Source: Dama dama (Eukaryota > Chordata > Mammalia > Artiodactyla > Cervidae). Taken from it: a stretch of 64,000 bases of DNA. Within the stretch, counting starts at the first letter, position 1. Every line of letters begins with the position of its first letter. Below are positions 41,003 through 51,752 of this stretch, in pieces. Both the position numbers and the translations under genes were made by a program. The stretch covers positions 53,499,981 to 53,563,980 of the forward strand of contig NC_083693.1 in NCBI RefSeq assembly GCF_033118175.1. The letters are read 5' to 3'. Below the pieces are notes generated by a model. The model saw only the letters and a list, made by a program, of their open reading frames with translations, was not told the origin of the DNA and did no database searches.

Positions 41003-41193
41003 TTTAAAAAAAATATTTATTTTTATTTATTTGGCTGCAGTGGGTCTTAGTTACAGCCTGCAGGATCTTTAACTGTGGCATTGAAACTCTTAATTGCATG
41101 GTTGTAGGATATAGTTCCCTGACCAGAGATGGAACCTGTGTTCCCGGCCATGGAAGCGCAGTCTTGAAACCACTGGCTGCCAAGGAAGTCCCT
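41003..41193 (-). mobile_element. CHR-2 type SINE
   Basis: Minus-strand head GGGACTTCCTTGGCAGCCAG, body 'tggctgcagtgggtcttagt' on the plus strand, T-rich tail side at the left. Confidence 0.85.
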
Positions 41194-41319
41194 TCCTTCC
41201 TTATTTTTTTGAAAAGATTTCCATGGTTACAAAAGGAAGTGCAGTGAAGTCTCCCTTCCTCTCTTTCTTGAACACCCAGTTCTCCCCACAGGCAGCTCAT
41301 GAAATGTTTGGGTTTTTTT

Positions 41320-42070
41320 AAATTGTAGTTAAAAGTAATATAAAATTTTCCATTTTAATTATTTTTAAGCGTAAAGCTCTGTGGCAGTAAGTGCATTCAC
41401 ATTATCACCACCATCTTTCTTCAGAACTTTTTCATCCTCCCCATCTAAGACTCTGTTCCCACTGTCAAGGAAAATAATTTTTTCCTCTACCCTTCTAGGT
41501 TCTGAGAGGTGTCTGAGACACCTCTTTTATGAAAGAGGGGTTAACAGGAGAAAAACAGATTTAATTTTATATTTCCGAGGGTCCCAAAGATATGAGACCC
41601 AAAGAAGTGACCAAAGTAGGCACAAAATCTCCAAAATGGGGGGATTTTTTTTTTTTTTTTCTCGCTCTCAGAGACACAAAGGAAGGTCAGAGTAGCTGTC
41701 CTTCTTGCACCGGCTACTTCTTAAGTAACTTTAATTCAAAATAACCAATACACCATAGTGTCATGTTTTGGGGTGGCCTGCCCTGAACCCCACCACCATT
41801 AAACACAAAATTCCTAAAATGATTTTCTGTGACTCCTTCTAGAGACGTTTTACGCATAGTCAAACAAATAATATAAATAAAACCACAAGTGGTAGCTTAT
41901 TTTATGTACCATCTGCATCTTGCTTTTTTCACTTTATCTTGAATATCATTTCACATCCATCCATAATGCAAGCTCTCATCCTTCTGCTCAGCTTTCCCTT
42001 GTTTGGATATTCCCATGAGCTTAGCCTTTCCCACACTGATGGAAACCGAGGGTGTTTTCAATCTTTTGCG
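41320..42070 (-). repeat. Old L1 fragments (antisense)
   Basis: 'gcattcacattatcaccacc', 'cagaactttttcatcctccc' and 'gatggaaaccgagggtgttt' match the reverse of old L1 3' sequence. About 41490-41700 is different sequence, including a small palindrome (gaggtgtc/gacacctc, 41506-41524) and a T tract at 41646-41660, possibly an insertion. Confidence 0.6.
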
Positions 42071-42985
42071 GTTTGTTCCTAACCTCCTGTTTCCTCTCCC
42101 GGTTCGTGACTTTGCATCTCTTGCTCTGCTTCCCCCACAGGGAGACCAACCACCCCCGTGACTTCAGAGCCTTCCAGTTCTCTGGACTCCCGACTTCCTG
42201 TCCCCTCTCAGGAGACTACCTGTCCTTCATCCCTGGCTCTGCAGTGACCCCAGCACATGTCTCCTGGACCCAGTGCTCTCCCGGTAGCCTGTGTATCAGA
42301 TGTGACGTAAAGAAACTGGAGAGGGTGCCCATGGGTGGGGGTGCCTTCCTAACACAGGCTCCTGGAGAGCACCCACATTACACCTGCAGGGGTGGAGGCC
42401 TGACTTCTGTCGGTGTCTGCAGGGGCCAGGAACTCAGCACTAGGTTTCCAAACTTTATTTGGTCCTAGCTGAATTTGCTGACACCTACTTTGGGAGGTGA
42501 GGCTGCCATGTAGCCTATTTGTCTTTCTGTCCACATCCTACACTGTTTTTCCTGACCCTGCTACCACCATCCCCACCTTCTAATTAAAATAAAAATTTTA
42601 GTAAAAGGAGAAAGAAACTAGTAGAGAAATCTCTCCTCCAAAAAAAAAAAAAAAAAAAGACTCAAGATTTATGCTAGATAGGTGGGGCAGGATCACTTAC
42701 AATGAAAAATGCTCTTCACAAAATACTACGAATAATAGTGTGTGTTTTATAAGCACCCATATGATACCCATGGACCCCTCATTGCCCCGCAAGGTAAGTA
42801 CTGTATTTTTCACCACTTTACTGGTGAAGAAAGAGGTCCAGGAAGATCCAGGGACCATCCAGGAAGTGGGCCATCCAGGAAGGTGGGACGCCACGAATGC
42901 CTGCATTTCCCCCTGAGTTTGACCTTCAGCTCTAAGGCAAGCCTGTTGGTGGATGGATGATGTTGCTCAGAGATGCTACTGAGGA
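42071..42985. other. Intergenic sequence, no gene recognised
   Basis: Contains an A-run of about 19 at 42640-42658 and a MIR-like fragment near 42745-42850. The rest is unidentified. Confidence 0.45.
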
Positions 42986-43001
42986 GAGGATTCTAGAAAG
43001 A

Positions 43002-43367
43002 TAGTACTGATGAACCTATTTGCAGGGGAGAAATGGAGATGCAGACGTAGAGAACAGATTTATGGACACAGCAAGAGAAGGAGAGGGTGGGTAAACTGAG
43101 AGTGGCATGGAAACCTACACATTACCGTATGTAAAACAGCCAAAAAAAAAAAAAAACAGATAGCCAGTGGGAATTCTCCGTGTGACGCAGGGAGCTCAAA
43201 CCCAGTGCTCTGTGATAACCTAGAGGGGTGGGATGGAGGGGGAGGTAGGAGGGAGGTCCAAGAGGGAGGGGACATATGTATACCTGTGGCTGGTTCATGT
43301 TGATGTATGGCAGAAACCAGTACAATATTGTAAAGCAATTATCCTCCAATAACTTTTTTTTTTTTTT
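43002..43367 (+). mobile_element. Artiodactyl L1 3' UTR fragment
   Basis: 'ggagatgcagacgtagagaa', 'cattaccgtatgtaaaacag', 'cagtgctctgtgataaccta' and 'ggcagaaaccagtacaatat' are characteristic of the artiodactyl L1 3' UTR. An A run is at 43141-43156 inside it. Confidence 0.88.
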
Positions 43368-43374
43368 AAGATCT

Positions 43375-45170
43375 ATAGGCCTCAAGGCCTTGGAGGTAGT
43401 GGGCACTGAGGTGGGTAATGGACCAGCAAAATTAGATCAGGTTGGGGGCTGAGCTCATGGAGGATGCTGGAGGGGACAATTAGAAAGGGCTGGAGGCCTA
43501 GAGACAGCTGAGGACGCGTTTGCACTATCCTGAGAGTTGGTGCTGCCCAGAAAAGTGAAAGAGGGGCAAGGAGAGGGGCTGCTGAGTGGGGAGGAGCCTC
43601 TTGTGCACAGATGGCTGGATTTTACAGCAGTCACCACTTTCGGGAAATGTGAGACCTTGTCCCTTTTGACCAGAAGGCTTAGAGGTGGAGCTTTGCTTTG
43701 GCTTGAAGCAACGTACAGATGGCACCAGGGCTGCAGTAGTGATGGGTGAAAACCCTGTGAGGAATGGTTTCAGTTGCGCTCAAATGAAGCTTCGTGTCTG
43801 GTACCTTCCCTGCGGCTCCCCACCCTGAGCAGCCCAGGTCTGAGGTCGTTCTACACTATCCAGCTCCCCGGCCTGATGAAACCCCAACAGGGCAGGGAGG
43901 AAAGCTGGGGAGACAAATGAGCGAGGAGGGCCTATCTGCCAACAGAGTTCTCTGGAGAAAAGCTTTTCTCCTGGTTCCTTGGAGCTCCGCTGAGGAAAGC
44001 CTTGAGGAGAAGCCAGGGAGTTCGTTTGGGGGGACACCCTAAGTAACCCCCTCACTGGGACCCGACCCATCCTGGCCTTCTTGGAGAGCTCCCAGGACAA
44101 AAACAGCCCAGCCTGTTACGACCAGTAGGTGATTCAGCGCCGTGTACCTGACCGAGCGCCCAGACGTGCGAGGCCCACGGGGCTGGATGCCACCAAGGAG
44201 AGGAAGACAGGCCACCCCCCCACAAAGGGCTTCCGGGGAGGGGGACATTGCAGGCATACAGACCACAGAAGCCCCAGATGGTGTCAGCTGGGGGCTTGAG
44301 AGAGTCCAGGCCTGGGGCAGCCAGCGGGTGCAGCAACACTTGTCAGGAGAGGCAGGGTTTAATACCCGTTTGCTTTCTTTCCTCCTGGCAGTTCATGATA
44401 AGCTTTGACCTCTCCTCTCTCTGGGAGCCACACACATGCATACACACTCACACACACACTCTCACACATTTCTGGCCATTCTCTGTGTGCACTGCTTCAG
44501 GGAAGGGAAGTGACACTATCAAAAGGAGAAAAAAGTATAAAAAGTCTTCCTGATCTCTGTGGTCCAGAATTCCAGCTCCTCAGAGGAGTGGAAAACACAG
44601 GAATAGATTTGGGGAACTGTTTGAGGAGGAATAGCAAGGCTTGTCAGCATCCTGGGCTTGGGAGCAGAGTTGGGGGTCTGTGAGATGTACATAGATGTCG
44701 GTGGGGCCCTGAGAAAGGGGTCCTGACCCAGTTTTCTGGGATGAGCCAAGAGGAGGCGGCAAAGGTCCAGGTTAGGAAGGGCCAAGTCGGGTGTCAGGCA
44801 GGTGGGCCCCTGGAGTCCCGTGTACTCCACCTACACTGCAGGACTGGGGAGGACAGCACAGCCTTGGAAGGACCTTGTGGACAAGAAGCAAGGGCAGGGA
44901 GTTCCTCTGGATGCCAGATGGACAGTGGGCCTGGGGGATCGAATGAGCTCAGGCCCCCTCCCACACCCTGAGTAAGCCCACCTGGACTCAGGATCCCCCA
45001 GGAACCTTGAGGGGATGAGGGAAGCAGCCAATCTCTGGATTGCCAAGATCAAGTGTCTGCCACCTCAAGGGAGTGGGGACTGAAATGCAAAAATAAGGAT
45101 GAGGTACAGAAATCAATCTTTCTCCACCCAAATGTGCGTATTGAAAATCTAACCTTTTATAAGACAGCAA
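43375..45170. other. Intergenic sequence with a CA-rich microsatellite
   Basis: A compound (CA)n/(CACT)n run is at 44429-44467. No gene or named repeat otherwise. Many short overlapping ORFs on both strands lack recognisable domains. Confidence 0.5.
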
Positions 45171-45176
45171 ATTATC

Positions 45177-45390
45177 CCAGGTGCCTCAGTGGTAAAGAAT
45201 CCGCCTGCCAATGCAGGAGATGCAAGAGATGCAGGTTCGATCCTTGGGTCTCAAATATCCCCTGGAGTAGGAAATGGCAACCCACTCCAGTATTCTTGCC
45301 TGGGAAATCCCATGGACAGAGGAGCCTGGTGGGCTATAGTCCATGGGGTCATAAAAGATTTGGATACAGCTTAGTGACTAAACAACAACA
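45177..45390 (+). mobile_element. Bov-tA SINE
   Basis: Complete copy: tRNA-like head (GGTGCCTCAGTGGTAAAG), a small internal duplication (gagatgcaagagatgcag), B box GGTTCGATCC, AACAACAAC tail. Confidence 0.92.
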
Positions 45391-45708
45391 AATATATAAT
45401 AAAAAGCCTACAAATAATGGATAAATAGTAAGCTGGAGGACATTATTATACCATATATAATGAAAATACTAATTTCTTTCCTATATGAGGAAGTCCTAGA
45501 TAGTTCATAAAAGATATAAATAAGCAATTTACAAAAAAATAAATACAAATGACTTGTCTTGGCTTGAAACATATTCCTAAGCCATAACTGGAAAAATGCA
45601 AAGTAAGATTACAATGAGATACCATTTTTCACCTACCAGATGGGAGAAGGTTTGTAAGTTTAATGAAGCCCTATGAGAGAGCAGACAGGCAGCCCTCTCT
45701 TTATGACT

Positions 45709-45893
45709 TTTTTTTTTTTTTTTTTGATATGCACCATTTTATAGTCTTTATTGAATTTGTCACAATATTGCTTCTGTTTTATGATTTTGTTTTTTTCGCA
45801 AGGCATGTGGGATCTTAACTCCCCAACCAAGCATCGAACCCACACGCCCTACTGGAAGGCAGTCTTAACCACTGGACCATCTGGGAAGTACCT
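45709..45893 (-). mobile_element. CHR/tRNA-Glu-type SINE (T-tract side left)
   Basis: Starts with a 17-T run, then 'atagtctttattgaatttgt' and 'aggcatgtgggatcttaact', ending with the reverse CHR head. Imperfect flanking repeats cctctctttatgact / cctctccatgact support insertion. Confidence 0.87.
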
Positions 45894-46238
45894 CTCCATG
45901 ACTCTAGACTGTTGGGTAAATCGGCACAACAGATCTATCAAAATTAAAGTACACATTTCTTTTGTTTGACTCTCTAGTTCCAGTTCTAGGAATTGATCTT
46001 GCAGGTACACCTTCACATGTCCATAAGGATGTTTGTTCGAGAACGTTCACAGTAGTAGCCTTGTTTGTAGTGGTAAAAAAAGTGGAAACGACCCAAATGT
46101 CTATTAATAGGAGACTAGATAAATAAATAAATAATGACACCAATGAAATACTAAGACCATTCAAAATGAAAAAGGTCTGTGTATACTGACATGGAAAGAA
46201 CTTGGAGATATGTTGTTACTTAAAAAAACAAACAAACA

Positions 46239-46440
46239 GGGACTTGCCTGGTGGTCCAGTGGTTAAAAGAATCTACCTTCCAATGCAGGGGACGTGGGTT
46301 TGACCCTTGGTTAGGGAACAAAGATTTCACATGCTGAGGGAACTAAGCCAGCTCACCCTTACTAAGCCTGCACACTCTAGAGCCCAAGCACCCAACTAAG
46401 ACATGATGCAGTCAAATAAATAAATAATTTTTTTTAAAAA
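46239..46440 (+). mobile_element. CHR-1 type SINE
   Basis: Head gggacttgcctggtggtcca, B-box-like GGTTTGACCC, AAATAAATAAAT tail. Confidence 0.87.
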
Positions 46441-46620
46441 GCCAGGTACAGAATACAATGTATAGTTTCCTTCCATTTGCATTAAAGATTATGTAAATAT
46501 ATGCATGCTTATGCATGAACATTTCTAAAGAGGTTGCAGAGATTAAGCAAATATCCATGTGTTCTCATGGGATAGTTTTGTAGTGTTTGAATGGTTCAGC
46601 ATCTGTGGGTGTCTTCTTTT

Positions 46621-47100
46621 TATACCAGCATTTTGAGGTAAAGGCGCAGGCAGGAGCAAAGGAGCAGTGGGAGAAAGGCCGAGCAAGCACTTCCGTTGGC
46701 CGAGGGCCAAGTGGGCCGCGGGTTGTTGCGTAGGGAATTAGCATTTTCCACGAGGATGGCCGCAGACTGCAGGGACAGGGGCTGAGTCACAACTGTGACA
46801 AAAGTCCACAACCTTCCAAAGGCAAGCTTTGCTGACGTGTTCCAGAACAGTTTATCCTTGAGGAAAGAGCCCCAAAAGGGCTCCAGGAAGGGCTGGGAAG
46901 AACTGATAAGCATTCTTAGCAGAATGTACCTAAGCTCAAAGGTGAGATCAGCAAAGAGTTTTAAAGAGTCATTTTAGATTATTACTGGGGAGGGTGCGAA
47001 TGCTTGCACAGGGTAAGAGAAGAAATCCAAAGCCTAGAAATAGATGAGCAGTGAGGGAACTAGAAATATGAATTCAAGCAGAGTTAATTCCAACTCAAAC
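46621..47100. other. Intergenic sequence, no gene recognised
   Basis: Single-copy-looking and richer in GC than its AT-rich L1 neighbours. No family recognised. Confidence 0.45.
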
Positions 47101-47844
47101 AGGAAGGTCTCACTTTCTACCCATCAGATTAGTAAACGGGGTTCATGATCGCTGCTGTGTAGTGTTGGTGGGGATGTGGAAAGACAGGTGATCTCAAACA
47201 CCATTGAGGGGAGTGAAAATCACCCCAGTCGTTTTGGAGAACAGTTAGGCAGTAGCAGCAAGTTAAATGTGGATTCACCCTGAGCTTGATATCACTACAC
47301 TACCTTAAGTTGGCTTCCTTGGTAGCTCAGACTGTAAAGAATCTGCCTGCCAGGGTAGGAAGGAGACCCAGGTTCAATCCTTAAGTCAGAAAGATCCTCT
47401 GGAGAAGGGAATGGCAACCCACTCCAGTTTTCTTGCCTGGAGAATTCCATGGACAGAGGAGCCTGGGAGGCTATAGTCCATGGGGTCACAAAGAGTGAGT
47501 GACTAACGCTTCACCCTGAGCTAGAAATTCCACTCCTCGGAATCTGCCCTCTGCCATTCTGACAAAGGCATATTCAAGAATGTTCAACACACTGTGGTTT
47601 TTCAAGCAAAATATTAGAAACAACCTAAATGGCTATCAATCAGAGACCAGAGAAATAATTTATGGGACATTCACACCATGGGATCCTTAAAATGCTTGAA
47701 GGGCTGAGGCGGATTTACATATGTTGGCAGGACATGACCTCTAAGGCATATTGACAAATGAAACTAACAAGTCAAAAGCATGGCACATATAGTGTAATAC
47801 ATCTATTTAAAGACACTCCCAGATCCTAAGACTATATCATACAT
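47101..47844 (+). repeat. Old L1 fragment split by a Bov-tA
   Basis: 'gttggtggggatgtggaaag', 'agaaattccactcctcggaa' and 'gaaacaacctaaatggctat' are typical L1 ORF2 3' phrases. Interrupted by the SINE at 47311-47509. Confidence 0.7.
47311..47509 (+). mobile_element. Bov-tA SINE with a 24-nt 5' extension
   Basis: Head GGCTTCCTTGGTAGCTCAG, B box GGTTCAATCC, 3' half. The perfect 13-bp repeat ttcaccctgagct lies at 47274-47286 and 47510-47522, leaving 24 extra bases (47287-47310) between the left repeat and the SINE head. Confidence 0.9.
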
Positions 47845-47858
47845 AGAAACAGGTCTAG

Positions 47859-47984
47859 GGGATTCCCTGGTGGTCCACTGGTTAAGACTCCATGCTTCCT
47901 CTGCAGGGGCCACGGGTTCCATCCTTGGTTGGGGAACTAAGATCCCACAAGCCAAATAGACACACACACACACACACACACAAA
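47859..47984 (+). mobile_element. CHR-type SINE with (CA)n tail and target-site duplication
   Basis: Head GGGATTCCCTGGTGGTCCAC, B-box-like segment, (CA)n at 47960-47981. Direct repeats agaaacag[g/t]tctag at 47845-47858 and 47985-47998. Confidence 0.93.
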
Positions 47985-48169
47985 AGAAACAGTTCTAGAA
48001 GGATGTTACCTCTGAGGAAAAGAATTGGAAGAGGAGGAGAAGAATTGGAAGGGTGTGACAGAGACTATACATTTCTGTGCTTGGGGATTTTTATTTACTT
48101 ATTTTTAGACGATGAGCCTGCATCAATGTATTGCTTAGCTGCAGTACCTATGGCCATGGTTAGTGTAGA

Positions 48170-48330
48170 TCCTGGTTTTATTAGTTATTAGCTGTATAAG
48201 AGGCACAAAACTAAATCTCAATGAGCCTTACTTTTTTTTTTTTTCTTCTAAAAAGATAGGGCTAATAATGGCTTGTTATGAGGATTAAACTCATAGAAGC
48301 AAAATGCTCTGAACAGAGCCAACCCATGGA
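48170..48330 (+). repeat. MIR SINE fragment
   Basis: 'ttattagctgtataagaggc' then 'gcttgttatgaggattaaac' and 'gcaaaatgctctgaacagag' follow the MIR plus order. Confidence 0.6.
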
Positions 48331-49637
48331 AAATGTTCTGATTATCACTACTTGTGTAATTAAACATAAACTTTGTTTCACAAGGAGTCTGCTTGCTTGG
48401 ATGGAGAATCCCACACCAATATGGCCAAACGTATCCCATGAAGGGCTTGAGAAGGGAGGGAGAAACTTGCTGCATATGTCTGTGTCAAAGGGAGAGTCAC
48501 AACTCCTGGGCGGTGAGGAGCCAGGCCAAGAAGGCACAGAAGGTGCTCCCTGAGCACCGCTGGGCTGACATGGACAGTCTTTCTGTGGGACATCATGCTG
48601 GTAAGCTGCAGTTGGAGGTGACCAATGTCAGTGAGCCAAGCTGGGGGAGCCCCTCTGGTCTGAGACACAACCTCGTCGAGGGGGACACTGAGAAGCAGTG
48701 ACTTTGGAAGATGGACAGTTGTGTTTGGGGTCCTCCTGTGGGTTCTGGTCAGGAGTCACTAGGACTGTGTGCTAAGAGGGAGACGCTGGGAGCAAAGTCA
48801 GCCAGGCCTTGGACCCAGAGTCACCTGTGTAGACCTTGTGCTTTGGGGACTTTATGCAGACTGCTCTGTTTCCGTCAGCAACAGATTCAACGGATAACTT
48901 TAAGGACATTTAAAATTTTTTGCCAATTGACGATATTTCCCCCTCTCTGTTGACAGAAATTAGGCGTGACTTTTCTTTCCCCCTTCACAGACAACATGCT
49001 TCTAGAAAAGAAATTCTTCAAAAGGGGTGATCAGCCCTCCCTGGGATGAGGCCTTTAAAATGCATCAGAATCAGAGTGGAAAGATAAGCAAGACTAGAAT
49101 GATCCATGTGGTACTGGAGTAGAGTTGTAGGCAAAGTAAGAATTCATGTTTATCTTAATATAGACACAGATGGTTACATATGGAAATAGTTATGGATGTC
49201 TATCTATAGACTAGTAAACACATTTTTATCTTTGCTCTGTTACCTGGGAAATGACACTCTAGTAGCAATGAGCAACACCAAGTACCTGAATCTTGGTTTC
49301 TAGAATCATTCTCCCATAACAGGAACCAGGGCTCCGTGGGGAATGGTCTGATTCCAGGACTGAGGTGGGAAATATACAAGATGAAACTGAAGCATCCTGT
49401 AGTGCCAGAGAGAAAGGAAGTGCTCACAAAACAAACACATGGATAGAGAAATGGCAAAGGGGCACAGGACTCAACTGACCGAGTGCCCAATGGCTAAGCG
49501 GAAAATTTTGAGCAGTACAATAAATAAAGTAGTATTGACTATAACCCGAAGTCTAAAACAAGTCCATATTGATATAAATAAATGATTGCATATATTCATA
49601 AGTGGATAAGGGACATATCTTCTGTGCAGAACAGTTT
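48331..49637. other. Intergenic sequence, no gene recognised
   Basis: Single-copy-looking. No repeat or exon recognised. Short ORFs only. Confidence 0.45.
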
Positions 49638-49974
49638 TTACGAATCATTTATTTTCGGCTGTGCGAGTCTTGGTTGCTCTGTGGGCTTTTCTCTAGTTGC
49701 ATCCAGCGGGGGCTTCTCTCTAGTGCACAGGCTTCTCATCGCAGTGGCTTCTTTTGTTGTGGAGCACAGGCTCTAGGGTGCGTGAGCTCAGTAGGGCTCT
49801 AGGGTTCAGGAGTTGCAGCGTGGGGGCTCGGTGGTTGTGGCTCAGGCTCTCGAGCACAGGCTCAGTAGTTCTGGCTTAGTTGCTCCGCATGTGAGATCTT
49901 CCTGGATTAGGGATCAAACCCATGTCTGTTGCATCGGCAAGAGAGTCTTTACCACTGAGCCACCAGGGAAGCCC
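49638..49974 (-). mobile_element. CHR-2 (CHRL-type) SINE, long, with target-site duplication
   Basis: Minus-strand head GGGGCTTCCCTGGTGGCTCA, then a long body of repeated 'agttgc...ggctc' units. Flanking repeats ctgtgcag[a/g]aca[g/a]tttt at 49622-49638 and 49975-49991. The head is Bov-tA-like while the body is CHRL-like. Confidence 0.9.
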
Positions 49975-50058
49975 CTGTGCAGGACAATTTTAAAAATAGA
50001 AATGCATGTAAAGTCCAGAAATGTTCAAGACAATATCTTGGCATTTTTAGGCAGGAAA

Positions 50059-50265
50059 TACACACACACACACACACACATATATAATATGTATTTTTTG
50101 TGTTACTTGTCTATAAATATTTTGCTTATAAGAGCTTCAAAAATCTCAGTTTCCATTTTTAAAGCATTTAAATTTGAAAATATATATACATATATATACA
50201 CGTTTACATATACATTTACAAATTTGAAAGCTGTAAAAAATATAAATATATATGCTGTAACACTT
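50059..50265. repeat. (CA)n microsatellite and TA-rich tract
   Basis: About ten CA units at 50060-50081 followed by TATATA. A second AT/AC-rich low-complexity run is at 50178-50260. Confidence 0.85.
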
Positions 50266-50289
50266 CAATCCTGGCAAAGCTGCAAGAAA

Positions 50290-50690
50290 CTTCAGCACAG
50301 ACATCCATCACTGTGAGCAATATAAGTTCATACATGCCTTTTGGACAGCACCTTAGCAATATCTGTGAAGAGGTAGAAAAACATTCATACCCTTGAACAC
50401 GGTAGTTTCTTTCTTTCCTGAAAATTAATCACAAGGAAAATAAATCCCAGAAAAAAGACAGCAGGGAAAGCAAAATTGCATTTTGCTACTATTTTATTCA
50501 AATGAACAAAGCTTGAAACTATTTAAATGTTCCACTGAAGTTTACAAAGTGATAGTCACTTGGTGGAATCTTACTTGAGTACTAAACGTATATGAGAAAT
50601 AACATGGAAAATGCTTATGAGCACTTTCGAGAAAGAAGTATAAAGCAAAACGTGTAACTGTACTACTGTAATTATGACCGAGGTGCACAC
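50290..50690 (+). repeat. Old L1 fragment
   Basis: 'aattaatcacaaggaaaata', 'cttgaaactatttaaatgtt' and 'ggtggaatcttacttgagta' follow the order of an L1 ORF2 3' region in diverged form. Confidence 0.45.
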
Positions 50691-51179
50691 ATGGGCTGGA
50701 GGTCTGGGAAGCTGAGCAGTTGGACTGTTGGCACCTGGATCCTTTCCATTTGCATCACACACGCAGCCTTTTCTCCTGCCTCCAGGGTCCAGCACAGCCT
50801 GCTGTATTCCTCACCCAATGAACTCTCAGGCATAGACAGGGCGCTCAACTGGTACTTTTGGAAGAAATGTTTCCTTAATGTTGCTATGATGTTCTCCAGT
50901 ACCACTTTAAAAACTCTCCTAAATATTTACTGCTGAACGTGGGTTCAAACTTGAACAGTGTCTGCCAGTGCCTCAGCCCCAATGAGGCCTAACCAAACCC
51001 TCCCACGACTCACACATCCTATTCAGAGTTTCCGTTACTATCACACAGCCACCTACCGGCTTTCTCAAACAAGACTGCAAGAAAGCCCCTGCGCGCCCTC
51101 AGATGAAGCTGAGGATTTTCAAAGGTCAAGCAGGTCAGAAACTAGCGGCTTAAAACAGAAAGGATTTTCCAGGGAGATG

Positions 51180-51370
51180 CTCGGATCTCGTGTGGAGAAT
51201 GGAGGAATCAAGGCATCGCAAGCCCGGGCCAGTTACTCTCGGTCTGGGGAAAGGGGCGGGGCTAAAGACCTGAACAGTTGGTGGGAACTAGCGGTGGGAC
51301 TGCGGCCCCGCCTCCGCGCCGGGTGGTTCCCGCCCCCCAGCAAGTACACGCGGAGTGCAGGCCACGGATG
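51180..51370. promoter_or_regulatory. Small CpG-rich segment with GC box and E2F-type site
   Basis: About 18 CpG in 190 bp by hand count. GGGGCGGGGC at 51253-51262 (Sp1-type), TTCCCGCC at 51327-51334 (E2F-type). Promoter-like composition but no gene attached. Confidence 0.5.
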
Positions 51371-51517
51371 CAAAGGTTCTAGGAGGCACAGTAAAAAGAG
51401 TGGAAAATCAGTGACATTAATTTTAATATTATTAAAATAGTTTCGCTTAATCCAAAATCTCCAAAATATCATTTCAGTATGTACTTGACCAAAAAAGAAA
51501 TTTTAACACTCTTTTTT

Positions 51518-51640
51518 TCATACTAAGTCTTTGAAATCCAGCCTACAGCATATCTCAGTGTGGATCAGCCATATGTCAAGTGCTCAACAGTCACATGTGA
51601 GCAGAAGCTACCATATCAAACTGCACAGATCTAGAATTTT
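51518..51640 (+). mobile_element. MER5A-like hAT DNA transposon fossil
   Basis: 'actaagtctttgaaatccag', 'atgtcaagtgctcaacagtc' and 'acatgtgagcagaagctacc' match MER5A order. Confidence 0.75.
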
Positions 51641-51752
51641 TATCTGTCTCCTTTTCTTTCCTTCTTCCATCCCTTCCCCCTTCCTTCTTTTCACTCCTTC
51701 CTCATTCCCCTCCTTCTCTCCCTTCTTTCCTTCCTTCCATCTATACTTCTTT
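51641..51752. repeat. Polypyrimidine (CCTT)n-like tract
   Basis: Almost pure C/T for about 110 bp with CCTT and CCCTTCC units, a potential triplex-forming tract. Confidence 0.88.

Larger units (their letters stand above)
45400..46620 (+). repeat. Old L1 (L1M-type) pieces split by two SINEs
   Basis: 'attacaatgagataccattt', 'agttctaggaattgatcttg' and 'gtggaaacgacccaaatgtc' are L1 ORF2 3' phrases. Interrupted at 45709-45893 and 46239-46440. Confidence 0.72.

Noticed and set aside
45177..47984. Regular array of similar repeats (CRISPR-like)
   Set aside because: The repeats are dispersed SINEs with individual target duplications in a mammalian genome.
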